The notes: a model not told the origin generated them from the sequence alone. Counted from the stretch's first letter, positions 12,002 through 35,191 are shown. The stretch: DNA of 64,000 nucleotides from Atherinomorus stipes (GCA_023101725.1 JALJCO010001098.1:992001-1056000); one strand, 5' to 3'. Numbers and translations are program-made.

Positions 12002-14076
12002 AAGAAACATCACCACCTTCCTCTCCTCAACCATGAATTACTTTAATTTGGTATTTTACACAGAAGCATCTGGAATGTCATAGAATCATATTCACTGAAA
12101 TTCATATCAAGTACAATTGCAAAATTAAATATATATTTTAATTTGATGTCACAGTAAAAATTGGAATTTCCTCTGGTGAAATGTTAAAAGGTGATTTTAT
12201 TCATCCCTGTAGGGATGTAAAATAATTTGAAGTAATATGTAGAGCAATGAAATGTTACAATGCTCTTCATTCAAAAGCTATGAATTGTTTGTTGTAAAAA
12301 GCAACGCAGCCTTTTTATTTTTTGTTTCTGGTGTCGGGGCTTTCTTTTATATCAATGAATCAGTCATTAATATTGCTAATGTAGAAAACATGCACACACA
12401 AGCATACTTTCTTGTCAAAAATATACATCTTAAAGGTCTGACATACATCACAGTTTGAATCATAAACATTTGAGAGCATAATGTGTAAAGCTTAGATTTT
12501 ACATTGTCTTTGTATCAGTGAAATGTTATTTCTAAGAAACTGTGACCTGTTAAGTTGGCACTGACTCCAGTTAACTTCATGTTAGTGGAATAAGCAGGAC
12601 AGATAATTTATTGGGTTTGCCTCATTATTATAGCTGTTGTGATGAGCCGGTAAATAAAAAAAAAAAAAAAAAACATGCCACTGCCTGGTTAATGCAATAA
12701 CTGCAAATTGGTAATATTCAGATAATCCACGTTAAGACAACATAAAATCATTTGTATGTCTGCCATCTGGAAGAAATGTGTTAAATTGTTTGCAGAGGCA
12801 TGAATGTTGATATTGGTTCAGATCATTAACCCAGTTTGTAAATATAGTTCTTTAATTTGCTCTTTCTGATGAATCTTAATATCTTATGATTTTTAGTAGT
12901 CCTGATGCAGTGATGTTTAATAAGTTTTATTTTAAGTTTTCTTTGTTTTTGTCTTTTTTTACATTCTTACTAACAAAAAAAAAAATCTTATGTTTGTGAT
13001 TTATTTTTTCTGAACTTTAAAACACTGTAACTTAGAAAATAAGCGATGTCAATTACTTTTTCTGTCTTTGTTGTTTAGATTAAAGCTGGGTGTGTGTTGG
13101 GGTTGGCAAATTACTTCATGAAATTGTATGACTTTTTCAAGTTTTTTGCTGTTAAATAAAGACCCAGATAAATCATTTTGTCTTTGCATTTCCACATAAA
13201 CACACCTACAGTGTACATATCTTCAGTGAAGCTGAGATTTCACAAGTACTGCCTCAGATGTATTTGCTACTATTACACAGACACAGTGAACAAACCTGAC
13301 TTAAATGATGATTTAGGGGGTTTTTTGTTTGTTTTTTTTACTGATAACTTTGAACTAAAGACAATAGTGATGGGTTAAAAGAATGTGGCACATTGCCTCT
13401 TGAAGTGCCAATGTGTGCTTTGATGAAGTATACAGACTTTTTTTTCTTTTTTTAAACTTGTCCTCTCCAGCATCGTAGCAAGCAGTATAATGTACTGGCT
13501 ACGTTGTTGTGTTGAAGAGATTTACTTTGCCAAGAGAAGCTTTATAGATATTCTGAATTTATTCATTCTATTTAAATGAATGCTTGTTTATACTGTAAAT
13601 GAAGAGGAAAGAGAAAAAGAAAAGGATGCACTAACAGCCAACTGTTGCATCTACACAGAAAACATTCCACGGTCTTTGCTGGAAAACGAAGCTAGCGATC
13701 CCTTACAGAGGACCTTCAGTGACAACATAGCTGAAAACAGCTGCTGGAGTATAATAAGATGATACATACACACAACTACGCAGAAAAGAGGCAAAACCTA
13801 GTCAGAAATAGTTATTAATACAGAAACAAGAAGCACAATCACAGTGTCAGTCTGCAGAATACAAGGTGCTCAATGGTGAGTGCAGTCATGCAGATGCAAC
13901 CATGTCTCTGCAAGGAGGAGGAAGCCTGCACGGCCCGAGACCCAGGCCACCAGCAAAGACCCCAGCCACCACCCCAAGAGTGCTGACTTTTGTGTGAATA
14001 CATATTACACGCAACTTTTTTTAATTTTAAGGCTTTGTTATTATAAGTGTTTTTATTTTACTCCACCAGTTTGAAA
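12002..14076 (+). other. class I 3'UTR and intergenic sequence
   Basis: This follows the class I stop codon. AATAAA hexamers at 12653 (just before an A-rich tract) and at 13155 are candidate poly(A) signals, so the 3'UTR probably runs about 0.65 or 1.2 kb. From about 13180 to 14076 I see no gene or recognisable repeat. Confidence 0.5.
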
Positions 14077-15004
14077 TACACTGCCTGGCCAAAAAAAAAG
14101 TCGCCACCTGGATTTAACTAAGCAAATAGGTAGGAGCCTCCTATTGGATAATTACTGCATGGGCGATTATCTTTCAGCTGGCAACAAGTTATTTAACCCC
14201 AACTGGTGCAATGACTTGCTTCTCATTTCCTAAACAACCATGTGGAAAGACACATCTGTGGTCTTGGAAAAGATGTTAGTCTGTTTGAGAAGGGTCAAAT
14301 CATTGGCATGGATCAAGCAGAGAAAACATCTAAAGAGATTGCAGAAACTACTAAAATTGGGTTAAGAACTGTCCAACGCATTATTAAAAACTGGAAGGAT
14401 AGTGGGGACCCATCATCTTCAAGGAAGAAATGTGGCTGGAAAGGCAGATGAAGTGATGCAGCATCATGGCTGCATCATGGCCACCACAAGACTGTGGGGG
14501 CGGTGTTATGATCTGGGGTTGCTGCAGTTGCTCAGGTCTAGGTTTAGCAACAGTATGTGCTCAAAAAATGAGGTCAGCTGACACCTGAAAATACTGAATG
14601 AGCAGGTTATTCCATCAATGGACTTTTTCTTCCCTGATGGCACAGGCATATTCCAAGATGACAATGCCAGGGTTCATCGGGCTCAAATTGTGAAAGACTG
14701 GTTCACATCATTTTCACACATGGATTGGCCACCACAGAGTCCAGACCTCAACCCCATTGAGAATCTCTGGGATGTGCTAGAGAGGGCTATGCGCAGCGGT
14801 CAGACTCTACCATCATCAATGCAAGATCTTGGTGAAAAATTCATGCAACACTGGATGGAAATAAATCTTTTGACATTGCAGAAGCTTATCGAAACAATGC
14901 CATAGCGAATGCGTGCCGTAATCAAAGCTAAAGGCAGTCCAACAAAGTAGTAGAGTGAATGACCGTTTTTGAAAAAATGACTTTTTTTTTGGCCAGGCAG
15001 TGTA
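14077..15004 (+). mobile_element. internally deleted Tc1-type transposon
   Basis: Inverted ends TACACTGCCTGGCCAAAA and the reverse complement at 14987-15004 start and finish at TA, as expected for Tc1/mariner. The 14242-14451 frame keeps the N-terminal helix-turn-helix part of the transposase (SKEIAETTKIGLRTVQRI). The 14618-14905 frame keeps the C-terminal catalytic part (DDNARVH, then [11 protein letters not shown]). The middle, which should hold the first catalytic aspartate, is missing and the frames are broken, so this copy cannot make transposase. Confidence 0.85.
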
Positions 15005-15707
15005 TATATTTTTCAAAAACATATTAAATTCCATGTAATGAAAAAAAAAAAAAAAAACCCACAAAAGCAGTGAACTTTCACCATATCACTTTGTTTTTCA
15101 TTTACCAACATTTTAAAACTCAAAGAAGTTCCATTTAGTACTTGCATCAGGTTTGAAAAACCATAAAAAAATAACCTGTTACACCGAATTCTGCCTGGCA
15201 ACCAATGACAGGCGTCTAACTGGTCATTCTTTTAGATAAGTTTTATTCAGTAAAAATACCTTATATACAGACACATGCATTTCATCAAAGCTTTCACAAT
15301 TTATATTTCTAAAATTATCCTAAAGTATCAAAAAGTTTTTTTTTAGTTTGGCCAACACATAGGCCTACTTGTCTTTTCGAACATCTAAAAATGTATTGAT
15401 TATAGTTTGTTTAGTGGTGAAAGCTTCAATTGGTAAAACATCTAAAGCAGAATTCTGCATGAATTTATCACGTTTCTTGTGCATTTTAAGTAAGTACTGT
15501 TGGTAGGTACAAATGTTTGATATTGATTATATCTGAGAAGAATGTTACTATTTTATTTTGGATTATCCATATCATACATATCAAACATCAGAAGACTGAT
15601 AAGCCTTTTTGTGAAATCAATGCCATATCTAATTTTATAAATAACATTTGTGACATGCATGTCTACATCATTAGATTAGGCTTTCAAAGCTTGGGGTGAA
15701 TCAGGCA
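15005..15707. other. intergenic, nothing recognised
   Basis: AT-rich sequence between two transposons. I see no exon-like structure and no clear repeat family on either strand. Confidence 0.4.
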
Positions 15708-15958
15708 AACATACAGTATGTATGGCTCTCTGTCTGAATATAAGAAACAGGCAAATGAAAATTTTAAATATGCCCTTGTACGTTTTATTAAGAGGAATGA
15801 AAATATGAGATTTGACTCTCTTGCTAAGAAGTTGCAAAATAATAGTCTTAATGATTCCTGGAGAGAAATTAGAAAAGTGAAAAATTGTAAAACATTAACA
15901 ATATTTATGGGGTTAGTGGCTTCGGTTAAAACCATGAAGCTATGGCGGAAACAATATT
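15708..15958 (+). repeat. LINE fragment, left part
   Basis: The open frame from 15718 resembles the segment between endonuclease and reverse transcriptase of a fish LINE (RFDSLAKKLQNNSLNDSWRE, then KLWRKQY). It is cut at 15958 by the Harbinger element. The frame continues on the far side at 17584 as YELFNCV, so the two pieces were one element before that insertion. Only this short piece of the LINE remains. Confidence 0.65.
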
Positions 15959-16433
15959 GGCCGCGTTTCCCAGTTAAGATTCTTCTTTGGATTAAAGAAG
16001 GCCTCAAGGAAGCTCTTCCCAACAAAGGATCGCAAAGATACGCCCGTTTCCCAGATTGCTTCTTTCACGCGTTCTTATTTCCTGAGAAACGTCTTGGCTA
16101 AGCTACATCTTTAGAAGGTCCTAACAGAAGCTATCCACTTCCGGGGGTGCTGAAAAAAAAAGCAATTGAGGTCAGGTATATCGATCGACACCATTCATTT
16201 AGTGTGGAGGTTATTTTCCGACGCTGATATTGAGCCCATTTATACGTTTATGTGTTTGTGCAAGAAGACAAACTGTTAAAAATATGCATGTGATTACCAG
16301 TGATTGCAAATATTCATTGAAAAGCTCATTGTATATTGTGTAATTAGCCAAATTGTGCTAAACAGGTGTAGGCGATTGGAAATTTACAGATGCCCCATAA
16401 ATAATGGTCATTCTGACGCTATTTGTTGACGTA

Positions 16434-16615
16434 ATGGCTGAAGGGAACCCCACCAAGAGGATGAAGCGCTCTCCGGCCTTCACGCCAGAGGAGATGTAGC
16501 CACAAGTCTGATTGAAGAAGTGGCAGGTAAAAAAAGCATTCTCTTTGGAGGGACAAAGGGGAAAAAAGACATAGAAGCAAAGGCCAGGGCATGGCAATCA
16601 ATAGCGCTGAAAATG
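16434..16615 (+). pseudogene. Harbinger MYB/SANT-like protein relic
   Basis: It starts MAEGNPTKRMKRSPAFTPEE and then meets a stop (TAG, 16497-16499). After a frame shift the similarity goes on as LIEEVAGKKSILFG and KARAWQSIA, the spacing of the MYB/SANT-like DNA-binding partner encoded by Harbinger transposons. In intact elements this protein helps transposase reach the nucleus and bind the ends. This copy is disrupted. Confidence 0.55.
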
Positions 16616-16969
16616 TCCCCATCCAGCCCTTGCAGTGTGCGCGACTGACGCGCCTTGCTGAGTCCGGTTCCATCCCCCCACTACCTCCAGAAAGCTCCCC
16701 ACCGCGTAGAAACGCAACGCAGCCAGGCACTGCACCTCTGGGCTCAGAGCAAAGTTGCACCTTGTGGGCCTCCTGATGTGTGGAGCAACTATTTGAATGA
16801 TCCGCTCGATTTCGTCGCGCGGTAGCCTGTGACGCATCTGAATAGCGCGATCTGACAGCACATCTAGAGGACTGAAATGCTGGCGCATGAAAGCATGTAC
16901 ATACACAGTGTCACTCCGTCTACGGCGACGCTGTTGGTTTGCTACCAAAATTTGCTGTAAAGCAGCCAT
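16598..16969 (-). pseudogene. Harbinger transposase (HARBI1-like) N-terminal relic
   Basis: The minus-strand frame starts MAALQQILVANQQRRRRR and contains HRLPRDEIERIIQIVAPHI and LAALRFYAVGSFLEVVG, a pattern typical of the N-terminal half of PIF/Harbinger nucleases. After that the similarity ends. The catalytic DDE part is absent, replaced by sequence running into the MYB-like relic. Confidence 0.7.
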
Positions 16970-17583
16970 GATGTCTGATACGGGTATGCGTAAATGGCCA
17001 TGCTTTTATTGAGCGAAGCAGGTGCATCTCATCATGAACAGCTGACAAATGCGTAAATATGACGTGAGTCCTCATAGATAATTTGCGTACAATTCCTACC
17101 GCAATGTTTTTGTTTTTGTGGTTGATACCCACAGCTTTATCTAACGTAAGCTAAGTATAGGGAGGCCTATCTTGCCATAATGATTAAACTTAACCACAAT
17201 ATTTTCTGTCATTCACTTGGTAACTACAGTTTTCTTCCATCATAGATGATTGACATTATGACATGAGTGAGAAAACATGACTCAAAATACAACAACTGAT
17301 CCGTGAATAGGTCCATTTTTAATAATTTCCATTTTCTACTTTTTTTCACGGGAAATAGTGTCGTTTCCAAAAGTGACCAGTAGATGGGCCTGTTGTTCCC
17401 CTTAGCAGGGGGAACGTTAAAGAAGGGTCGAAAGAGTGGGTCTGGCCGCTCCTGAAAATAAAGAAGCTACTGAGTTAAGAGCGCATCTGGGAAACGCAAC
17501 GTCCAAACAAGGCACCTTTAAGAAGTGACTTAAGGAGGACCCTCAGCGTTAAGAGTGTCTTAACTAATCTGGGAAACGCGGCC

Positions 17584-17800
17584 ATTATGAGTTGTTCAAC
17601 TGTGTTGAACTGTGTTGGTCGTGGGCCACACTGATGGAAACTAAGATGTGATTGTTTCTTCACAAGAAGACTGATGTTGAGAAATAAAGAGTCATGTGGT
17701 GGCGACAGGATATCTGCTGCGCTTTTAAAATTTCCAAGTAGAAGACACTGTCCCTTGTTCAGTATTTGTTCTGCTGGGTTTTTAGTGCATGGCATTTTTC
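17584..17800 (+). repeat. LINE fragment, right part, and repeat-like tail
   Basis: The first bases continue the interrupted LINE frame (YELFNCV). After about 30 bp the similarity is lost, probably through an old deletion. The rest up to about 17800 looks repeat-like but I cannot assign it. Confidence 0.45.
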
Positions 17801-17934
17801 GTTTTAGATTGTGATGTATATGAAAAAAGTGTGATCAGGTGTGCTCTTATATCAGAAAAAGTTGTTTTTTTATCATCTACATATAGCACTTTCCGTTGCT
17901 TCTGCATGAAAACTGCTACAGTATATCAAGTTTG

Positions 17935-17936
<2 letters not shown>

Positions 17937-18001
<65 letters not shown>
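17937..18001. repeat. (TTA)n/(AAT)n palindromic microsatellite
   Basis: About nine TTA/ATT units turn directly into about a dozen AAT units, so the tract is self-complementary and can form a hairpin. Confidence 0.9.
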
Positions 18002-18002
<1 letters not shown>

Positions 18003-18224
18003 TTTATTTGTATGGCACTTTATATTTTGAGGAGTATAAAAAGGAAATTTTCTAAAAGGTATTTAAAAGAATGCTTTCTGTAAAAAGATAGGTTTTCAGA
18101 TCTCATTTAAAAGCATTTGCAGTCTCTGGGGCCCCCATATGGTTAGGGAGGGTCTTCCATAGCCTCGGGACTGCTGAGGAAAAAGCTTGATCACCCACAG
18201 TGTGGAGCTTTGTTGTGGGGACTT
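18002..18224 (+). repeat. dispersed fish repeat fragment
   Basis: The sequence (ATTTTATTTGTATGGCAC start, then AAAAGATAGGTTTTCAG, and a block with TCTTCCATAGCCTCGGG) resembles a common interspersed repeat of fish introns. I recognise the pattern but cannot name its class. It ends where the next MITE begins. Confidence 0.45.
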
Positions 18225-18638
18225 GGCCCCTTTTCCACAAGCACCTACTCAGCTCAACTCAACTCGTCTCTACTCGTTTTGTGGGCTTTTCCACAGGGAG
18301 TTTCCTGGGCTGAGTAGATACTTTTACAGTACCTACTCTGCAGAGGTTCCGAGCAGATCTGAGTGGGGCTGAAAATGTGACATCTACAGACTGGAGGTCA
18401 CTGATTGGCAAAGGAGTGGCTTCCCCAGACAAGTCATCAGTGATGTCACTACAGTAGAGAGCAACCCAAAGACTTACAGTGTCCCTCTCTCCAGGAAAAA
18501 AAAGAAGAAAAAAAAAAACAACAGACTCCACCCACATCCGCCTTTTTTCAGATGGTAATGGAAAACCGCCTGGGCCGGGTAGAGCTGAGCAGAGTGAAAT
18601 AGGGTGGGCAAAGTAGGTGCTAGTTGAAAAGGGTGGCC
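18225..18638. mobile_element. MITE with GGCC ends
   Basis: Inverted ends are GGCCCCTTTTCCACAAGCAC on the left and, read from the right, GGCCACCCTTTTCAACTAGC. The inside has a second inverted theme (CTACTCAGCTCAACTC against GAGCTGAGCAGAGT). It has no coding content. A non-autonomous DNA transposon is the best reading. Confidence 0.65.
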
Positions 18639-18736
18639 TTACATTCAATTCTGAGCGAGTCGGGGTGCCAATAAAGATTGATTTGATTTGATTTGATAAA
18701 TCATCACAGGAAACGACAGCTAGTTTAACAACAGTC

Positions 18737-18742
18737 TTTATT
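18737..18742 (-). terminator. psmb8 poly(A) signal
   Basis: TTTATT on plus reads AATAAA on the minus strand, about 200 bp past the psmb8 stop codon, a normal distance for the 3' end of that transcript. Confidence 0.6.
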
Positions 18743-18939
18743 GGGTGGTGTGTTTGATTTTTTTCTTTTTTTCTGGCAGAAAATCTATACAGACAGCTGT
18801 AAGATTGTAGAAAGTAGAGTTTGATCTACAATTTTAAAATGTTCCATTACTGCTATAAAATAATCTCCACTAATAATTCTTGTTGCAGAAAGAAGACAAC
18901 ACTCGAGTGTTTAGGCTGATCTGGTTTCAGGAATAAAGC

Positions 18940-24331
<5,392 letters not shown>

Positions 24332-24932
24332 TATGTCTCAAAGCAGAGCAGCTATATTCTGATCTTAATATGTATTATATAGAGTTAATATTTCTAAAAA
24401 AAAAAGACGATGTTGGTTTGTCTGCACCGAGAACAATTTCCTCATACGTGACTGTAAGAATCCGAAAGTGAAAGAAATTATAAACGATCTTATTCTTTTT
24501 ATATTCAAACGTTAAAATTGGTGATTAACTCAAAATCGGTCTATTGTCATATACACTAAATTCTGATATATTTAAATTAAAGTATTAAAATAAAGCAATA
24601 AAGAGTTTTAATTCTAAATCCTAAATAAAACAATGCGCCAGATTCAACCAATAGAAGAGTTAAAAGACGTTTTCATCATCAGTCTCCAGGCGGAAACGCC
24701 AAACTCAGGTTTCAGGAACCCAGCAAGGTTTACAGGCTGTGCATGTGGATAAATGTTGTATTAATGATGTAGTCAGAGTATCATTAATTTGTAGGTGAAA
24801 TAAAGTAGCCTGTGTGTGTATGTCGACATTATGAAGAAGATTCTGGACAGCTGCTGTTTGGAATTAACACAAGAATTAGAGTTTGTGAAAACATCAAAAA
24901 TAAACCAGCATGTCATAGGAGTGTAGACAAGT
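24332..24932 (-). other. psmb8 5' flank and psmb10-psmb8 spacer
   Basis: This interval holds the psmb8 5'UTR and promoter (nearest the ATG at 24331) and AT-rich spacer. No further gene is seen. The region 24640-24720 has slightly higher GC but no recognised exon. Confidence 0.5.
24464..24473 (-). promoter_or_regulatory. ISRE/IRF-type element upstream of psmb8
   Basis: GAAAGTGAAA on plus (TTTCACTTTC on the gene strand) is the GAAANNGAAA core bound by IRF and STAT1/2-IRF9 complexes. It sits about 130 bp upstream of the psmb8 start codon, a fitting place for interferon induction. Confidence 0.65.
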
Positions 24933-24938
24933 TTTATT
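24933..24938 (-). terminator. psmb10 poly(A) signal
   Basis: TTTATT on plus reads AATAAA on minus, about 190 bp past the stop of the psmb10-type gene, giving a short 3'UTR. Confidence 0.55.
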
Positions 24939-25124
24939 TACTGTTGATAATCCACATTCCAGATGATAAACCCTTACAGTTTTAATTATACATCATAAAG
25001 CATAGAAACAGAAACCAGAACAATGTTTACAAACATTTTAAATGTCAAATCTGAAAACAGTTTAATGAAATTAACTGCTAACTGCTATGTTGTGTGTTCA
25101 AGTGTTGAGATTGTGCATTACAGC

Positions 25125-28100
25125 TCAGACAGTATCCATCTGTTGCACAGTCTCCTGTACAACCTCCACCTTGAAAGGAATTACTTTTTCTGTGAGAACC
25201 GCTGTTGTGCCTGGATGATACTTGTATTTAATTTTTCTGCAGACAGACAAAAAGATAAATTAGATATTAATTGTATATGAAGTGCATAGCAACAACAATG
25301 AACTGATGTAGCTTTTAAATCTTGCTACTGTTGACATTTTACTGTATTCCAGGACCTAAAGGGAAAAAAACATTATTTAAGTGTGTTGTTGGTATATTCT
25401 TTAAGTTAGTATCCAATGTTTTCAGATAAGTTGCTGCTGAAACAAATGACAAGACAGAAACCTTCAGTAAGAAAGCTTCATTCTCAAGTCTGTAAGTGTA
25501 AGAGACTTAGTTTTTATGTTTGTTTGTTTTAATGAATATGACCCTATGTTGGTCCTTTCTGTTTCTTACAGGATGTTGAAAACCTGATTTTAAAGCAGAA
25601 ATATCACTAATGCAAGAGATCTCTCTTTTAGCAAGGCAATTAAACCTTGCAAGCTGTTATAACTGTTTAATCACTTACCTGTATAATAAATTTAACCAAA
25701 TAATTGCACATCTACACAATTTACAGTTGGAATTTAACAATCCAGAGGTGACAGGGTGGTTAGACGTTGATGGTGGGCAACCGAAATGAAGAAGCTTCTA
25801 TTGCTAGAAAATATGGTTTATCTAAAATTAACTACCTGCAACTTAAAAGCAACAGTTAAGAGGCACACCATGATCTGCTTTCCCATAAAATGATAAATTG
25901 TTTAAGAATTCAAAAGCTAAACCTACAAACAAAGTTCAAATACAACAAAGTACAATCATGGGGGCAAAGAAAGGTTGAACAAGTTGATAGTTCACTCAGA
26001 GGGAAGTTTTATTTTCAGAGATAGTTCAGACAGAAATGTACCAAAGAATCTGTTCAGAGAGAAGTCTGACATCCTCATAAAGGCCTACCTCTTATCTTTG
26101 TACTGAGACTCCTGGTAGGGTCTGATGTAGTCCACTCCATCTTTGGTGATGACACAGATATCGATGTTGTTGCCAGAGCCGAGGTCACTCATGATGCCAG
26201 CATGGATGGCATCTCGCACCAGCTCCTTCGCTTTTTCCAGCTGCAGCAGACAAGAAAAAACATCAAGTGAGGGAAAGAGCAAACACAGAACAGAAAATCC
26301 ATCAATAAAATCAAACGTGTTTATGATTGAAAATCTGGTTGTGATCAAGTTTGAATGATCAGCTAATATTTTATGTGTGCTTAAATATTTGTCCAGTGTT
26401 TTACCTCCAGGTCATGTTTGAACCCATCCTCTAAAATCCCAAGAGCAGCCAGATCCCCAGATCCTGTTAGCACAAGAACAAGTTTAATCTGAAACACTGG
26501 TCTGTGAATTAAATGCATATCTGCAACGCATGATGATATACTGCTCAAATAAATTAATAAATAAATAAATATATAAACACTTAACCAACACAATGTGACT
26601 GTAAGCGTACCCTTTATTTATTTTTTTTAGCAATATATATTTGTGGAGGTAGCAAGAACATCTTCCTGTAACAAGGAGCGTGCTTTGATTTGCTCAACAG
26701 AAGAACCAATGAAGAGAACAACACAAGAACTCCGTTAACAAAGACTTAAAGGGACTTGTGGCAAGATTAAGAAACAAAACTCGCGACTGCCGCTTCAGGT
26801 AACTGTGGCCACGAGCCAAGCCGTCACGGGAGCGTGCACAAACTGAAGCTATAATGTTGTTTACTCATCTTTTTCTCCGTAGTTACACTTTTTATTGTCT
26901 TTCAGTTGATCTGGATCGTTTGCTGACGGCAGAATAATCCATAACTATCGCTTACAGTGTTTGAATTTAACGCGACTGTCTTTTTTTCCTGCATCAAAAC
27001 TGCGGATGTAGCGTCATTTGATGTCACGTCTGCAGGGCAGCGCGGGAAATTCGGACACCGAATTGCAGCACATTTTGCAGCACACAGCCTGTTCAAGGCA
27101 ACAGAGAGAAACATGGGTGGAAACGTTATTTTTGGTATTAAGCGCTTCATCACCCATTAGTATGAAAAAAAAGGGACATTCATGTTTGTTTTTTTTTAAA
27201 TTCCTGCCTCAAGTCCCTTTAAAGGAGAGACGTCACTTATTGTGCTGTTAATGACTTATGTCACATACCCATTGCAAGGTAAGGCACCTTGTTTACACTC
27301 CCATACGGCCCCACTGTGTACAGGTGATTCCCAGTACAGTCCACTCCTCCCAGTATGAGACTGGCACCAATCTGACCATGATACCTAAGGACAAGAAAGT
27401 ATAAGATGCTAATCACTACTTTAAAATCTTAACTTATCTGTTTAAATTGTTTATATACTTTGTGAAACATGGGTACATGTGTGCACACCAACCTGTACAA
27501 CATATCCTGTAATATGTTCACAGCCATGACAACACGAGGGTTCCTCCCACTGTTCATTGAGAAGATGGCGAGGTTAGATGAGAGAAGGTCTGTGGTTTTC
27601 TCTGTGTCTGCTGCAGTTCCTGCTCCACAGCAGCTAATAACAAAGAAAAATAAAGCAAATAGCTGATCCAAACAATAAAAATAATGAGGTATCATATTTA
27701 ATAAGTACATACGATTAAATGAAAGAGAGGAAAATTCAGCAATAACTTCTGTCTTGATTCACTAATTTGCTTCAACAGTGACCAGAATCTACATAGATCA
27801 GTAAGATCTTGTCACACAGCAGCTGTAATAGCTCAGAATGCATTGCATACAACTCTAATTCTTTCCAGTTTAAACTAACTGGAAACAAACTTCTCCCTGT
27901 AACTACTCTCATGTAATATACCTCAGTATTTAATATAATGTAATGTCTTAGCATTATGAGTTGTAGCTAAATGAAATCACTAAAGTTTAGATAAAGTTTT
28001 GTTGCTCAGGTAAAATGTGCTGAGCAGCAGAGAAACAAAGAGCAGATGAAAACACTTAGAAACAGTATCACATTGAAGTGTATGTAAAGCTATTTTTCAC

Positions 28101-29184
28101 GTGTGTTTTCTGTATAACACTTACAAAACTTACTATATATTTGGAGAAATGTAATGAATCTTGGCGCACATCTTGTCGGCGACCACTTCACTGGAGGTGG
28201 CTCTTGTGTCTGCTCCCAGCACCACCCCATCCTACAGCAACATACAAAATTAAAGGATATTATCAGTATCCTTCACAACTCAAATGACATTTCTGTGCAC
28301 TACAAAGATTAAAAACAGCTCCATTGAATGAAAGCTTTATCCTTAAACAGCTTTGACTTCTCCTGCAACAGCCACTAAAATCTCTATAAATCCACTGGGG
28401 CTGCAGCACTGCAGTGAACACATGCTGTTTCTGTGTGAAAATATGTTAAACTGTGATGTGATACATGAAACACATATAGTGGATTCACAAGACAGATGCA
28501 CTTGTATCTTTGCATGTATCAGTTTAATTTTTGTTATGGCCAAACTACTATTAATAACTTCCAAAGCATAACTAAATACATGCCTTTTGCATATTGAATA
28601 ATCTTTGTCAGCAGAGCCATGATAAATCTGTGATTTTTCTACACTCAAAAGACCCCATGCAGTTTAATGGGAAAACAGCTATCTTAGTTATCCAGTAGGC
28701 CACAAGGAAGTGAATATTTTTCTTTATTTGACTTTTTCTCCTTAGTGTAGTTTAAATCACGGTCTTGCTTGCCTTGAACACGACTCCTGCTATGGTGGTG
28801 CCTGTTTTCATGGGTTTGGGAGTTTTTGCCCCGTCAAAAAGACCCTCTAGCGCAGCATTTCTGGAAAGAGGGATGAAGAGGAGATAGAGGGGAGGGGTGC
28901 AGGTGGGCATGGAGTGTTACTGATAAAAAGGCTAATCTACTTTTCATTTCATTACAATAACACTCATTATGAACCTATTGTTAAATGAATCTAAGTGATT
29001 AGGAGGAAAAAGTTACTTTCGTTTTTGATCCCGATGAAAACTCAGACAAACCGACAGTTTAATTTATTTTCTGTCTTTGCTGTTGCAGTTTTCTGATTAT
29101 AGGCATACACAGAAGCTCATACCTTGTAGCGTTGTCAAAATTGAACCCAGCTGCTGGAGTTTCGAGGACATTTGATAGCGCCAT
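25125..29184 (-). CDS. psmb10: immunoproteasome beta2i-type subunit (MECL-1-like; psmb10/psmb13)
   Basis: Trypsin-like 20S subunit of the immunoproteasome. Eight exons on minus: 29123-29184 (ATG), 28773-28860, 28134-28231, 27493-27633, 27269-27384, 26405-26463, 26089-26240 and 25125-25236 (TGA), 275 residues. The last exon is short and adds the tail from [17 protein letters not shown] to the end, aligned with the PSMB7/PSMB10 C-terminal arm. The mature chain begins TTIAGVVFK after KTG; Asp17 (GADTRAT), Lys33, Gly45 and Glu53 (AADTEKTT) fit the beta2i type rather than constitutive PSMB7 with Asp53. The intron 2 donor is GC instead of GT. The start codon lies 105 bp from the psmb12 start in a head-to-head pair. 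MHC-linked fish copies are named psmb13 in zebrafish usage; the choice of symbol is not certain. Confidence 0.92.
26746..27222. mobile_element. TTAA-flanked MITE in psmb10 intron 5
   Basis: Ends are TTAAAGGGACTTGTGGCA on the left and, read from the right, TTAAAGGGACTTGAGGCA. About 477 bp, CpG-rich core, no transposase. The same end recurs inside psmb12 intron 3 near 32705. Confidence 0.72.
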
Positions 29185-29289
29185 ACCGGACCGTGGATGT
29201 GGCTGCTGCGTCTCTGCGCGTCGCGGTGCGCCTGAGGTCGCTGTTCTGAGCGTCACAGATCCTTCTTCCCTTTCGATTTTGGCGAGAAA
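29185..29289. promoter_or_regulatory. bidirectional psmb10/psmb12 promoter
   Basis: Only 105 bp separate the two start codons, so both 5'UTRs and the core promoter lie in or overlap this stretch. It is GC- and CpG-rich with no TATA box. An imperfect IRF-like core (CTTTCGATTTTG, about 29266-29277) lies close to the psmb12 start. Shared control of the two subunits is inferred from the spacing. Confidence 0.7.
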
Positions 29290-34622
<5,333 letters not shown>

Positions 34623-35191
34623 ACGGCCTCTTGCTTCCTGGCTTCCAGCTACCGATAAAGTTATGGAGTTATTACTCAGATTCCCAAACCACAATTTAAT
34701 CATTAGTTATCTCTGTGTACCGGATATCCAACAGATTTCACTCTCAGCTAACTTCAAAAACATGAAAACAAGAGTAATTTTCTGCCAAAAAGAAAAACTT
34801 GTTTGTTTAGTTTGTGTGTGTGCGTGTGTGTATGTATGTGTGTGAATTCCAATAAATAAATAAATAACACAGTTGACATCTTGAATAAACTTTGTTGATA
34901 CAAAAAAGCACTCTCTACCTTTTTATATGTCCAAATAACACGTTGCATGTTTTCTCCTCCTTTTTTCATGTGATGAACTCATGTCAGTTTTTTTAAAAGT
35001 AAGATTTACAGTTTTCATGTGTTGTTTAAATTTCTATAGCCTACTCATATAAATTGATTTGATCCATTATATGCTGTATGTAACTAATACATTACCTGAT
35101 GAATATTCAGGTTTCTATCACTATTAACTTACTGCTTGAAGCACAAGCTGTTTCTTTAACAGCTCCCTGCATGCAGAGGAGGAACAATTCA

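Larger units (their letters stand above)
15959..17583. mobile_element. PIF/Harbinger transposon, defective
   Basis: The tips are GGCCGCGTTTCCCAG and its reverse complement, flanked by ATT on both sides (3-bp target duplication). Removing the element and one ATT restores the LINE reading frame across the site. It has the two-gene layout of the superfamily, facing each other: a MYB/SANT-like relic on plus (from 16434) and a transposase relic on minus (16598-16969). Both are broken, so the copy is not autonomous. Confidence 0.85.

Noticed and set aside
14242..14905. Functional Tc1 transposase
   Set aside because: The two frames lack the middle of the enzyme and are not joined in frame.
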